From NCBI GenBank assembly GCA_015069695.1, contig JADCRZ010000001.1, positions 1 to 64,000 on the forward strand: 64,000 bases of DNA, given 5' to 3'. Made by a program: the position numbers and the translations under genes. Positions 57,801-64,000 of the stretch are shown here, piece by piece. The stretch comes from Williamsia sp. GTDB lineage: Bacteria; Bacteroidota; Bacteroidia; Chitinophagales; Chitinophagaceae. Numbering within the stretch: the first letter of the stretch is position 1; each line of letters opens with the position of its first letter. Below the pieces are notes generated by a model. That model had not been told where the DNA came from and searched no databases. It saw only the letters and a program-made list of their open reading frames with translations.

Positions 57801-58256
57801 CCAATAAACCCAGGGAGCGAAATAAACCTTGATGGGGGTCGCCTCGGTGCCTGTCACTTTGTTGGCGGCTTCGTTTATGTAGGGGCGAAGGGCTTTTACG
57901 TTGGCCTTGTCGTCGTCTACTTCATTAAACACATAGGCATAATTGGCTGCCGTATCTGTAGAAAGGCTGCCATCAACATAGAGGGCATTGGGCCCCAGGT
58001 CGATCCTTTGTCCATGGTAAACGATGTAGGTACCATAAAACGCTACCGGGTCATTAGGGTCAAGCGGAACGTTGATAGGAGACGCCGCACAGACCACCGA
58101 TGGCGCAGTAAAGGACAACAGGGCAAGCAGCAGCGCAACAAACGAGAGGCGCAGGTAATAAGGGGACGTAATACTTGTCCGTTTTCCGAAAAGAGGCGTG
58201 CCGAGGGCAGTGTCTACTGGCTCCTGGGTGTGGAGAGGAGAGTTGATCTTTTTCAT
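54897..58256 (-). CDS. Giant secreted beta-helix protein with Ig-like domains and T9SS tail
   Basis: A 1119-residue exported protein with a long leader (hydrophobic about residues 36-57, ending VVCAAS). Residues about 60-430 resemble a pectin-esterase-like or pectate-lyase-like beta-helix (IKVYFAPWVYWTDDPDDP; GLNGVELDVTYIEFIGLTK; NCHFESTDDSLVKGVY). Ig-like domains follow (about 450-560, TALTVSPSTRSIQTDTGSVS), then a laminin-G-like or CBM-like region (about 690-930), a fibronectin-like segment, and a type IX secretion tail (GWAIYPNPVKADFTISLF ... SKKLIF). It is probably a surface pectin-active protein; the exact activity is not proven. Confidence 0.75.
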   Translation of the reverse strand: MKKINSPLHTQEPVDTALGTPLFGKRTSITSPYYLRLSFVALLLALLSFTAPSVVCAASPINVPLDPNDPVAFYGTYIVYHGQRIDLGPNALYVDGSLSTDTAANYAYVFNEVDDDKANVKALRPYINEAANKVTGTEATPIKVYFAPWVYWTDDPDDPTVSSSSGEKNRHGLNGVELDVTYIEFIGLTKNYVNVVICGNRGQSNGSDGNWNVLNLKANGFATSNITYGNYCTVDLVFPLKPAFNRQRRTNNGVQAQLFGFSSISGKVWADNCAFVSRLNLTPPAGSRTLYTNCHFESTDDSLVKGVYLNSNFDFYGSFPFGSISGSVLLNNIFRSHSTNEASAQYMTKSQTSGVMIDGAFTCFTDSGSLVNKPVEWTKVPPKYLRAYQANITLNGTPVDMSGDVPGLAVTITNKDALKAYKITTGGVTVYNTYNLLRGNDNWDPLGVKGSIEQAGADNIPTALTVSPSTRSIQTDTGSVSLTCTVAGSTTSSQANAGAIVWAIAPDYTKYAANITLTPSGDGKTCTVKGVNKTYAPFNVVITATSAIGLQGAALVTITPAQMSAPDFSGSPSILAPVNGKIGLDYKLNLPDSALTDQSLITWYRLDNNNWNTSAAVAVSRLNVPERSYTLQPGDSGKYIGVEIKPKHDVSSAGAATRLIYDTRIANGNITLPFKVHTDFRNFPLDYATSIKPGYWTVQNVSPTATQLTNWRKSGYNEGNEAFITPFAPSATESGWAFTDAGLDGAASTEEVYKYGLFFTRKGAELFYTPSEKSDYMQVKINLNPEKTAGQGFGSAGQYLDILIKYDLQLQRGYALRMMRISQGGKSVMFYLVEYKADGTVVPVCDPVWSSAMISDCLITLTADNSTGKLTAHVESTTPQASSAITEWAGHPSQEVVDMQANVTPNLYGGFGIFDIGSESSKNQHLFRSLDVVWTRESLLPVQTISFNAAPQNNGTVLLNWKVAAEHQNDYYLLERSNDGASFRSLGVVKAQSGGNSTQSLNYRFTDQTPVKGKNYYRLTQVDKDGKATQLGIQVVTLDSRSKGWAIYPNPVKADFTISLFETEKSNRKVLIADMSGKVIFSKIMQATDGKIEVRLGTAPPPGIYTIQVEGMGSKKLIF

Positions 58257-58573
58257 ATTCAGCTAGCTTTGGAAATTTTAAATTCAGGCCTTCAATTTAC
58301 ACCAATTAACACAAGTTGCAAGTTGTGTGATTTGATATTAAAGCAGCCTGGTTCATGGAAAGTGCAGCTAAGTTGCAGCCATCGCAGCATTGCTGTTAAT
58401 GTATGTCCTGTTGTATTATGAGGAATCACCGGTTTGGGAGGATACTTTACAAAGAGCAGAAAGAAAATCTGCCGTACAAAAGCCAGGACCGTCCGTTTGC
58501 TAAACGTTTTTTTCTTTAACAGCTGCTCCCGGTAATTTCAGGGTTCTATAATAAATCATTCACATCAATACGG
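58257..58573. other. Divergent intergenic region
   Basis: It separates the giant minus-strand gene from a plus-strand secreted protein. No gene and no consensus promoter was recognised. Confidence 0.4.
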
Positions 58574-59230
58574 ATGAAAGCAGTCGTCTCTTTATTTATT
58601 GCAACAATTTTAAGTACACAAGGTATGACGCAACCAAAGATACAGGGATCATATACTTTCAGCAGGCAGGAGATGGTAGCCGGCTTTGTTTTTTCAGCAG
58701 ATACAACCTTTGAATTCTTTTATAGTTACGGCGCAGTAGACCGCCTGGCCAGTGGAACTTTCTCAATAAAGGGAGATATCCTGACCCTTCAAAGCAGCAA
58801 GGAAGCAGGGCATGATTTTACGGTTAAAAGCCAGTCGAAAGGAGACGAGGGCTATACAGTAAGGATAGAAGATGCCAATAAATATTTGCTGCGCCATATC
58901 CGCTGTTCATTTTTTATCGGCAAGGAAAGATATGATGAGGTTACAAATGAAAAGGGTGAGATAAAAGTTGCCTTTGAACATGTTGACAAGATTTATGTAC
59001 AGCACCTGCTGTTCCCGGATATTGTCACGCTCGTGAAGGACGAGCAAAATCCAAATAAGAAGTTCGTGCTTACCCTCAATCCATCACTCGCACAAGTAAG
59101 CTTCAAGGGGATTGATTTTACTATAGTTGATAGCAATGCCATTCGCTGTATACCTAATTATTTTATGATGGTAGACGACATCCTGTTCACAAAGCAGGAA
59201 GAGGAAACGGATTTTGCAGAAAGGAATTGA
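58574..59230 (+). CDS. Secreted protein of unknown function
   Basis: A 218-residue protein with a short leader (MKAVVSLFIATILSTQGMTQ). The first half (IQGSYTFSRQEMVAGFVFSA; GTFSIKGDILTLQSSKEAGH) looks like a small beta-barrel of lipocalin-like type, and the second half includes a carboxypeptidase-regulatory-like strand pattern (TNEKGEIKVAFEHVDKIYV). I do not recognise the family. The next gene starts 55 bp downstream on the same strand and is also a secreted protein. Confidence 0.6.
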   Translation: MKAVVSLFIATILSTQGMTQPKIQGSYTFSRQEMVAGFVFSADTTFEFFYSYGAVDRLASGTFSIKGDILTLQSSKEAGHDFTVKSQSKGDEGYTVRIEDANKYLLRHIRCSFFIGKERYDEVTNEKGEIKVAFEHVDKIYVQHLLFPDIVTLVKDEQNPNKKFVLTLNPSLAQVSFKGIDFTIVDSNAIRCIPNYFMMVDDILFTKQEEETDFAERN

Positions 59231-59285
59231 CCCCTGGCCCTTTGCACAGCAACGGAGTATTTCATAATTGCGTTAAAAACAAAAC

Positions 59286-59894
59286 ATGGTAAAATATAAG
59301 AACATCTTCAGTTCCCTGGTAGCACTTATGCTTTCAGCAGCTTCCTTTGCGCAGACAAACAAAGCTGCCACCGAGTACCTGGGTATACCGGGACCCGTCA
59401 AATTTGATAACAAAGTATACAGCCTGAGCTGGACTTCGCATCCGGCAGCCAATTTTTACAAGCAGGAATATTTAGTCAAGGGCGATGATGCCAACCGGTT
59501 TCATTCAATGATCCTGGTGGATGTAATCACCGGCGAAAAGTCGGTCAAAAATGTGGTAGCGGTTAAACTTGCCGAGCTGAAGAAAATGAAAGAAGGAAAC
59601 CAGGTCGTAAATTATGAAGTAATGGACAACTCCGCGGCGGGTGAATACATGATCGACTTTCTGCTGACAGCCAATGCGCCTGATGGAAGCGTCAGCATTG
59701 TTGAGCGGAATGTGTACCGGTACAAGGCATTTGCAGACAAGAGCGGACATGCGGGCGTACTGTTGTTTGGCGTCAGCACGAGGGGTTACGGACCGGATGT
59801 TACCTCTTTTATTGCATCCCTGAAATCAAACAAAAGGGATTTAACCGGCAAGGTGGCCGGGGTCGCTATTCCGGCAGTAGTTATCCGGGAATGA
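59286..59894 (+). CDS. Secreted protein of unknown function
   Basis: A 202-residue protein with leader MVKYKNIFSSLVALMLSAAS. The sequence after it (YLGIPGPVKFDNKVYSLSWT; FHSMILVDVITGEKSVKNVV; FGVSTRGYGPDVTSFIASLK) has a regular alternating pattern typical of a small alpha/beta domain that I cannot name. It follows the previous secreted protein by 55 bp and may share its transcript. The gene ends with a small hairpin (ATCTCCC/GGGAGAT, 59894-59911). Confidence 0.6.
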   Translation: MVKYKNIFSSLVALMLSAASFAQTNKAATEYLGIPGPVKFDNKVYSLSWTSHPAANFYKQEYLVKGDDANRFHSMILVDVITGEKSVKNVVAVKLAELKKMKEGNQVVNYEVMDNSAAGEYMIDFLLTANAPDGSVSIVERNVYRYKAFADKSGHAGVLLFGVSTRGYGPDVTSFIASLKSNKRDLTGKVAGVAIPAVVIRE

Positions 59895-60215
59895 TCTCCC
59901 TGCCGGGAGATATACTGCTAAATTCAATTTGGTATTATTCAGGAATCTGCAGCGCCATAAAGCAGAGGATACCTGAAATACGGGATTAAAATTCCTGCCT
60001 TGTAGGAGGGGGCTGCTATAATAAAACTGCGTTCTTAAGGTTTAATAATTGGGGTAACATACCATCCAGTATTTTAAAAACTGCCGGTCATGGCCAGGGT
60101 AAACCGTTTTCTCGCGGTTACGGGTGCGATCTTTCAGCGCGGGATGCACAACTGCAGTTCCGCATTCTAGGAAAACAGAAGATAAATATTAAATTGCTCC
60201 CATCAAAATAGTACT
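59895..60215. other. Gap with an isolated element end
   Basis: It contains the 59894-59911 hairpin and an isolated right end of the dispersed element (AAATTCAATTTGGTAT, 59920-59935), identical to the one at 48344. No gene was seen. Confidence 0.4.
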
Positions 60216-60593
60216 ATGAAAAGGATATTGGGATGTATATTAGCAGCTATTTTAATCTCCTTAAACGTTATGGCACAACCTGTAAAAAAAGAGTTGAGGC
60301 ATGTAGTGTTATTTGGCTGGAAAGCCGGCGCTGATACGGCTGAAATCAAGCGCGTTGTGGCGGCTTTCAAGGAACTGCCCGGCCAGATAAAAACAATCAA
60401 GCACTTTGAATGGGGTGTCAATAACAGCCCTGAAAACCTGAACCAGGGCCTGACTCACTGCTTCTTTGTAACCTTTTCCAGTGAAAAAGACCGAGATGAT
60501 TACCTGGTACATCCGGCACACAAAGCCTTTACGCAACTCCTGCCAAACATCCTGGAAAAAGTAACCGTGCTGGACTATTGGGCGCAGCCTTAG
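60216..60593 (+). CDS. Exported Dabb-family (stress-responsive A/B barrel) protein
   Basis: A 125-residue protein with a leader (MKRILGCILAAILISLNVMA) and one dimeric alpha/beta-barrel domain: KKELRHVVLFGWKAGADTAE at the start, then FEWGVNNSPENLNQGLTHCF and DDYLVHPAHKAFTQLLP, which includes the conserved His pair. Members are small proteins of unclear enzymatic role. Export to the periplasm is common for the Bacteroidota versions. No operon partner is close. Confidence 0.85.
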   Translation: MKRILGCILAAILISLNVMAQPVKKELRHVVLFGWKAGADTAEIKRVVAAFKELPGQIKTIKHFEWGVNNSPENLNQGLTHCFFVTFSSEKDRDDYLVHPAHKAFTQLLPNILEKVTVLDYWAQP

Positions 60594-60706
60594 TGCCTGT
60601 GCAAACCGGTCCAATCTCACTGCTGTCCAGTTTATCTGGAGGAGTAAGCTGGTTGTGCCGACCATAATTGCGTTTCAGTTAAACCATAAAGACCGTTGAA
60701 CGTTGT

Positions 60707-61207
60707 ATGGATATGAATCAAATCGGGTTTGGCGGAAACTGCCATTGGTGTACAGAGGCGATCTTTCAATCGCTAAAGGGCGTGTCAAGCGTTCAGCAAG
60801 GCTGGATAGCTTCAGCCGGCCCTGCTGCTGAATTTTCCGAAGCCGTTCTGGTCTGTTTCGATCCGGAAGTAATTTCAGCAGCAACGCTCATTGCTATCCA
60901 TTTACATACGCACAGCTGCACTTCCAGTCATTCCATGCGGACCAAATACCGTTCGGCAGTGTATACAGTTAACGAGGCGCAGGCAATAGAAGCCCGGGAA
61001 ATCGTGTTAAGCCTGCAATCAGAATTTAGTGAGCCGGTCATTACCAGGGTACTCCCTTTGAGAGAATTCAAACTCAACAGGGAAGAAGACCTGAACTATT
61101 ATTATAAGAACCCGGATAAGCCCTTTTGCAGAAGGTACATCAGTCCGAAGCTCAACGTGCTGATGGACCGTTTCAAGGAAGAGGTTAATCAGGATGTGGT
61201 TTATTGA
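60707..61207 (+). CDS. msrA: Peptide methionine sulfoxide reductase MsrA-like
   Basis: A 166-residue MsrA-like protein. The N-terminal active-site region reads FGGNCHWCTEAIFQSLKGV where the family normally has GCFWxxE, so the catalytic Cys is retained but the following Phe is His. A CxxC-like pair (NCHWC) is formed. TKYRSAVYTVNEAQ and CRRYISPKL fit later parts of the domain. It would repair methionine-S-sulfoxide. The loop HTHSCTSSHSMRTKYRS differs from the usual NRQGNDxGTQYRS. A second Met at residue 3 could also be the start. Confidence 0.75.
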   Translation: MDMNQIGFGGNCHWCTEAIFQSLKGVSSVQQGWIASAGPAAEFSEAVLVCFDPEVISAATLIAIHLHTHSCTSSHSMRTKYRSAVYTVNEAQAIEAREIVLSLQSEFSEPVITRVLPLREFKLNREEDLNYYYKNPDKPFCRRYISPKLNVLMDRFKEEVNQDVVY

Positions 61208-61271
61208 GCATCATTGCCCGGTTTGTGAAACCCAGCACTTATACGCTACAGTTAATGCTCCCTTTTACATT

Positions 61272-62549
61272 TTATACTTGTTTGTCCTCCCGGGTGATGA
61301 GCACCTTGTCAATTTTGTGGCCGTCCATATCCAGGACCTCTACGGTGTATTTGTTCCATTTAAATAAAAAGCCGCTTTGGGGTATATGGCCGGCATGGTG
61401 CAGCACAAGCCCTGCTACTGTGTTAAATTCAGTTTCGTCATCCACCAGGTCCAGTTCTTTCATCAAATCATTGATGTTTGTTGAGCCGTTTACCAGATAG
61501 CTTCCGTCTTCCCGTATCGCAATGTCTTTTTCGTCTTCTTCTTCATGTATAATGTCGCCTACCATCTCATCCAGCAGGTCATTGAGTGTTATTACCCCCT
61601 GAACTGAGCCGTATTCATCTACAATCACACCGAAATGAATTTTTGATTCCTGAAAAATACCCAGTGCCTTGTATGCCTTCATGTTTTCGGGCAGAAAAAG
61701 CGGCTTTTTTATCCATGCTTCCAACTTGAAATCTTCTTTCAGTAACAGGGCTTTTGCGTAATCTCTTAGATGAAATACACCGGTCATCCGATCCAGGGTT
61801 CCATTGCAAACAGGAAAAACCGATAATTCCTCCGCTAACAATTTTTCAATTTGGCTTTCAAACGGCTTCTGGCTGTCGATCCAAACCAGTTGGTGGCGAT
61901 GTGTCATAAGTGAGTTCACGGTTCTGTCACTCAAATGCAAAATATTGGTTACCAAATCCTGTTCGATTTCTTCTATAGAGCCGGCTTCCGCACCTTCCTG
62001 CACAATGGCTTTGATTTCCTCTTCTGTAACATAATTGTCTTCCTTTTTTTTGATGTTGAAAATCCGGATGATCAATTCGGTGGATCTTGAAAGGAGCCAG
62101 ATAAAGGGAGCCGCGATTTTGGACAAAAGGCTCATAGGGCGCGAGACGGATTTTGCAATTGCTTCCGGCATGGTAAGGCCGATCCGTTTAGGAACCAGTT
62201 CTCCTATCACGATCGAGAAATAGGTGATCAGGATAACTACCACGGTTACAGAAATGCCTTTGCTGTAAGCGGCTAAAACAGGTGTTTTCCTGACACTGTT
62301 TTCCAGCTCCGCCGCTATGGTGTCTCCGCCAAACATACCCGTAAGGATGCCGATAAGCGTAATGCCTACTTGAACAGTAGATAAGAACCGGCTTGGATTT
62401 TCCAGCAATTCGATCGCTTTTTTTGCACCTGCACTGCCTTTTTGGGCAGCCGATTCCAGCCGGGCTCTGCGGGATGAGACGACAGAAATCTCGGACATGG
62501 CAAAAAAGCCGTTAATCACAATGAGAAGAAGAATGAGGATAATTTCCAT
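61272..62549 (-). CDS. CNNM/CorC-like membrane protein with CBS domains
   Basis: A 425-residue protein of the hemolysin/CNNM family. The N-terminal DUF21 domain has about four helices (about 1-185; INGFFAMSEISVVSSRRARL, VGITLIGILTGMFGG, YFSIVIGELVPKRIGL), then two CBS domains (about 205-330; VIVDEYGSVQGVITLNDLLD) and a C-terminal CorC-HlyC domain (about 345-420; GSYLVNGSTNINDLMKELDL). Relatives handle magnesium or cobalt efflux; haemolytic activity is not expected. It ends close to the convergent msrA gene. Confidence 0.93.
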   Translation of the reverse strand: MEIILILLLIVINGFFAMSEISVVSSRRARLESAAQKGSAGAKKAIELLENPSRFLSTVQVGITLIGILTGMFGGDTIAAELENSVRKTPVLAAYSKGISVTVVVILITYFSIVIGELVPKRIGLTMPEAIAKSVSRPMSLLSKIAAPFIWLLSRSTELIIRIFNIKKKEDNYVTEEEIKAIVQEGAEAGSIEEIEQDLVTNILHLSDRTVNSLMTHRHQLVWIDSQKPFESQIEKLLAEELSVFPVCNGTLDRMTGVFHLRDYAKALLLKEDFKLEAWIKKPLFLPENMKAYKALGIFQESKIHFGVIVDEYGSVQGVITLNDLLDEMVGDIIHEEEDEKDIAIREDGSYLVNGSTNINDLMKELDLVDDETEFNTVAGLVLHHAGHIPQSGFLFKWNKYTVEVLDMDGHKIDKVLITREDKQV

Positions 62550-62711
62550 GATTGTTTTCTTTAGGTTGATTCGTAAGAACTGTGCTGCTTGATTTAAATA
62601 GCCTGGTCAGGATGGGACCAATAAAACCAGCCTGCGCTGAATGCAATCGTGTAGCAGTGGATGAGCTGCATGCGCAGGCAGAGAGATTGGGTTGATAAGA
62701 AGATGAACCTG

Positions 62712-63179
62712 TTACACTTTCGGAGGAGAAAAAATCATGGTGAAGTATCCTTTACAGATTTTGTTCGCCTGGTCCAACCCTGTAGCCCAGGGAGAACCGT
62801 GGATTGCATCGTATGATAGCTGAGGCCGCGTAAACTGCTCAGCATACAAGGGGTTGATGTTATTTTTTTCTATGCTCTTGTTCCGGGAACTTTCATCGTC
62901 GTCAATGTCGTCTTCAGAAGTATAGTTGCTATCGCCTGCAATCTTTTCAAGAATATACTCGGAAAAAGAATCGATGTCATCATACTCAACCAAGGCGGTT
63001 GAACATACACTCCTGCTGATCACATAATCTATATCAACGCTCAGGTTAAGGATTTGTAAAGCGACAAGGTAAAAAAGCCCGTATAAAAGGGTGAGTTTGT
63101 AGTTTTTCAATGTATTGAGAACAAATATCCGTTGAAGATCATATTTGAATGCCAAATATAGATATTTCACCCTCATCAA
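62712..63179 (-). CDS. Hypothetical protein with one membrane segment
   Basis: A 155-residue protein with a basic N-terminus, one hydrophobic segment (about 27-48; LTLLYGLFYLVALQILNLSV), a strongly acidic middle (TSEDDIDDDESS) and a polar end. I do not recognise the family. Met2 at 63176 is an alternative start. There is no close operon partner; the CNNM-like gene lies downstream on the same strand, 160 bp away. Confidence 0.55.
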   Translation of the reverse strand: MMRVKYLYLAFKYDLQRIFVLNTLKNYKLTLLYGLFYLVALQILNLSVDIDYVISRSVCSTALVEYDDIDSFSEYILEKIAGDSNYTSEDDIDDDESSRNKSIEKNNINPLYAEQFTRPQLSYDAIHGSPWATGLDQANKICKGYFTMIFSPPKV

Positions 63180-63377
63180 ATCAGATTTATCGTGGTTGCT
63201 TCTATTTTTAGAACGTTCTCATGCCTGGAAAAAATCCTGATAAAATGTCTGGTTCAGATAATAGACGGGAGCTATTCTCTTGTTAGTTTTGTTGTACACG
63301 GTTGCGTGGCCTGGGTCTGAAGCCATCCTGCGGGTTTTTTGCAAGATGCAGGTTGTAAAACGCAGACCTGATAAAAT

Positions 63378-64000
63378 ATGAAAAGAAGAGAACTGCTCAA
63401 GCAGCTGGCCATTTCTGTTCCTGCATTGGCACTGACAAAGCAAATGAATGCCGCTGCTTTCATCCCCGGAGCAAACAGTCCCTTACTGGCCAAAGATCCT
63501 TTCCAGCCTTCCTGGGGTTCGCTTTCCGCTTACCAGGTGCCAGACTGGTTCCGCAACGCCAAATTCGGTATCTGGGCTCACTGGGGTCCGCAATGCCAGC
63601 CCGAGGCGGGCGACTGGTATGCCCGGTACATGTATGTGGAAGGCAGCAACCAGTACAAGATACACCTCGAAAAATATGGCCATCCTTCCAAATTCGGATT
63701 CAAGGATGTGATCAATACCTGGAAGGCCGATCAATGGAACCCGGAAGAACTTGTAGCCCTGTATAAAAAAGCCGGTGCCAGGTATTTTATGGCGATGGCC
63801 AATCACCACGACAACCTCGATCTATACAATAGCCGCTACCAGCCAAACTGGAATGCCGCCAAAATGGGTCCCAAGAAAGACATTGTTGGCGGCTGGGAGA
63901 AAGCTGCCCGCAGGAACGGACTCCCATTTGGCGTGAGCATACACGCGGCGCATGCCTGGAGCTGGTACGAACCATCACAACAAGCCGATAAAACAGGTCC
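63378..64000 (+). CDS. Alpha-L-fucosidase (GH29), 5' part, cut by the window edge
   Basis: The first 207 codons of a GH29 enzyme. The leader (MKRRELLKQLAISVPALAL) has a twin-arginine-like RR and a long hydrophobic region. The catalytic barrel begins with VPDWFRNAKFGIWAHWGPQC, ARYMYVEGSNQYKIHLEKYG and MAMANHHDNLDLY, where the His pair lies in the substrate site. The nucleophile region lies outside the window. It belongs to a different GH29 subgroup from the one at 23159. No gene is supported in the 200 bp upstream. Confidence 0.85.
   Translation, partial: MKRRELLKQLAISVPALALTKQMNAAAFIPGANSPLLAKDPFQPSWGSLSAYQVPDWFRNAKFGIWAHWGPQCQPEAGDWYARYMYVEGSNQYKIHLEKYGHPSKFGFKDVINTWKADQWNPEELVALYKKAGARYFMAMANHHDNLDLYNSRYQPNWNAAKMGPKKDIVGGWEKAARRNGLPFGVSIHAAHAWSWYEPSQQADKTG

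Overview
The window looks like a chromosomal segment from a Bacteroidota bacterium, most likely of the Chitinophagaceae type. The signs are SusC/SusD pairs, a hybrid two-component regulator, type IX secretion C-terminal tails, short leaders ending in AQ, a FtsX-type orphan permease, and two tRNA promoters that fit TTTG-N19/20-TAnnTTTG. Family calls come from reading motifs by eye; no database search was possible.

Left third (1-22 kb). A receiver-like protein and two membrane proteins are followed by a pectin-related pair on the minus strand (a GH43-like/TolB-like fusion and a pectin methylesterase), an AlkA-type DNA glycosylase, and a very large secreted protein with three PA14 domains, a beta-helix and a T9SS tail. 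Next come tRNA-Gln, cyanophycin synthetase, an amino-acid permease, a LacI regulator divergent from mannonate dehydratase (uxuA), aspS, an MtfA-type peptidase and tRNA-Ser(GCU).

Middle (22-45 kb). Immediately after tRNA-Ser the DNA becomes a patchwork of gene remnants: a TIR-domain stub, a SusD 3' end, two GH2 beta-galactosidases with frameshifts and internal deletions, a Kelch fragment, an ECF sigma factor with an amber codon, and alpha-galactosidase-like and GH28 pieces. Intact genes lie among them: a GH29 fucosidase with CBM-like domains, a serine hydrolase, a 1420-residue hybrid two-component system, a DUF1080 lipoprotein, a GH97 enzyme and a SusC/SusD pair. I read this as one or more polysaccharide utilisation loci in decay, part of which (HTCS, GH97, SusCD, GH29) may still work.

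Right third (45-64 kb). It holds a FtsX-type permease, a cobalamin-binding-like protein coupled through a small Cys-rich ORF to a Dph6-like PP-loop ATPase, a DUF1593 hydrolase, an SDR/AraC/rhodanese group, a second giant T9SS-tailed beta-helix protein, small secreted proteins, MsrA, a CBS/CNNM membrane protein and the start of a second GH29 enzyme.

The most interesting unexplained structure is a dispersed, non-coding element of about 122 bp with imperfect terminal inverted repeats. It is present in three full copies, one 90-bp internally deleted copy and several fragments. It lies between genes, mostly at gene 3' ends, and resembles a MITE. A 30-bp perfect palindrome that includes the 3' end of tRNA-Gln is the second structure worth attention.
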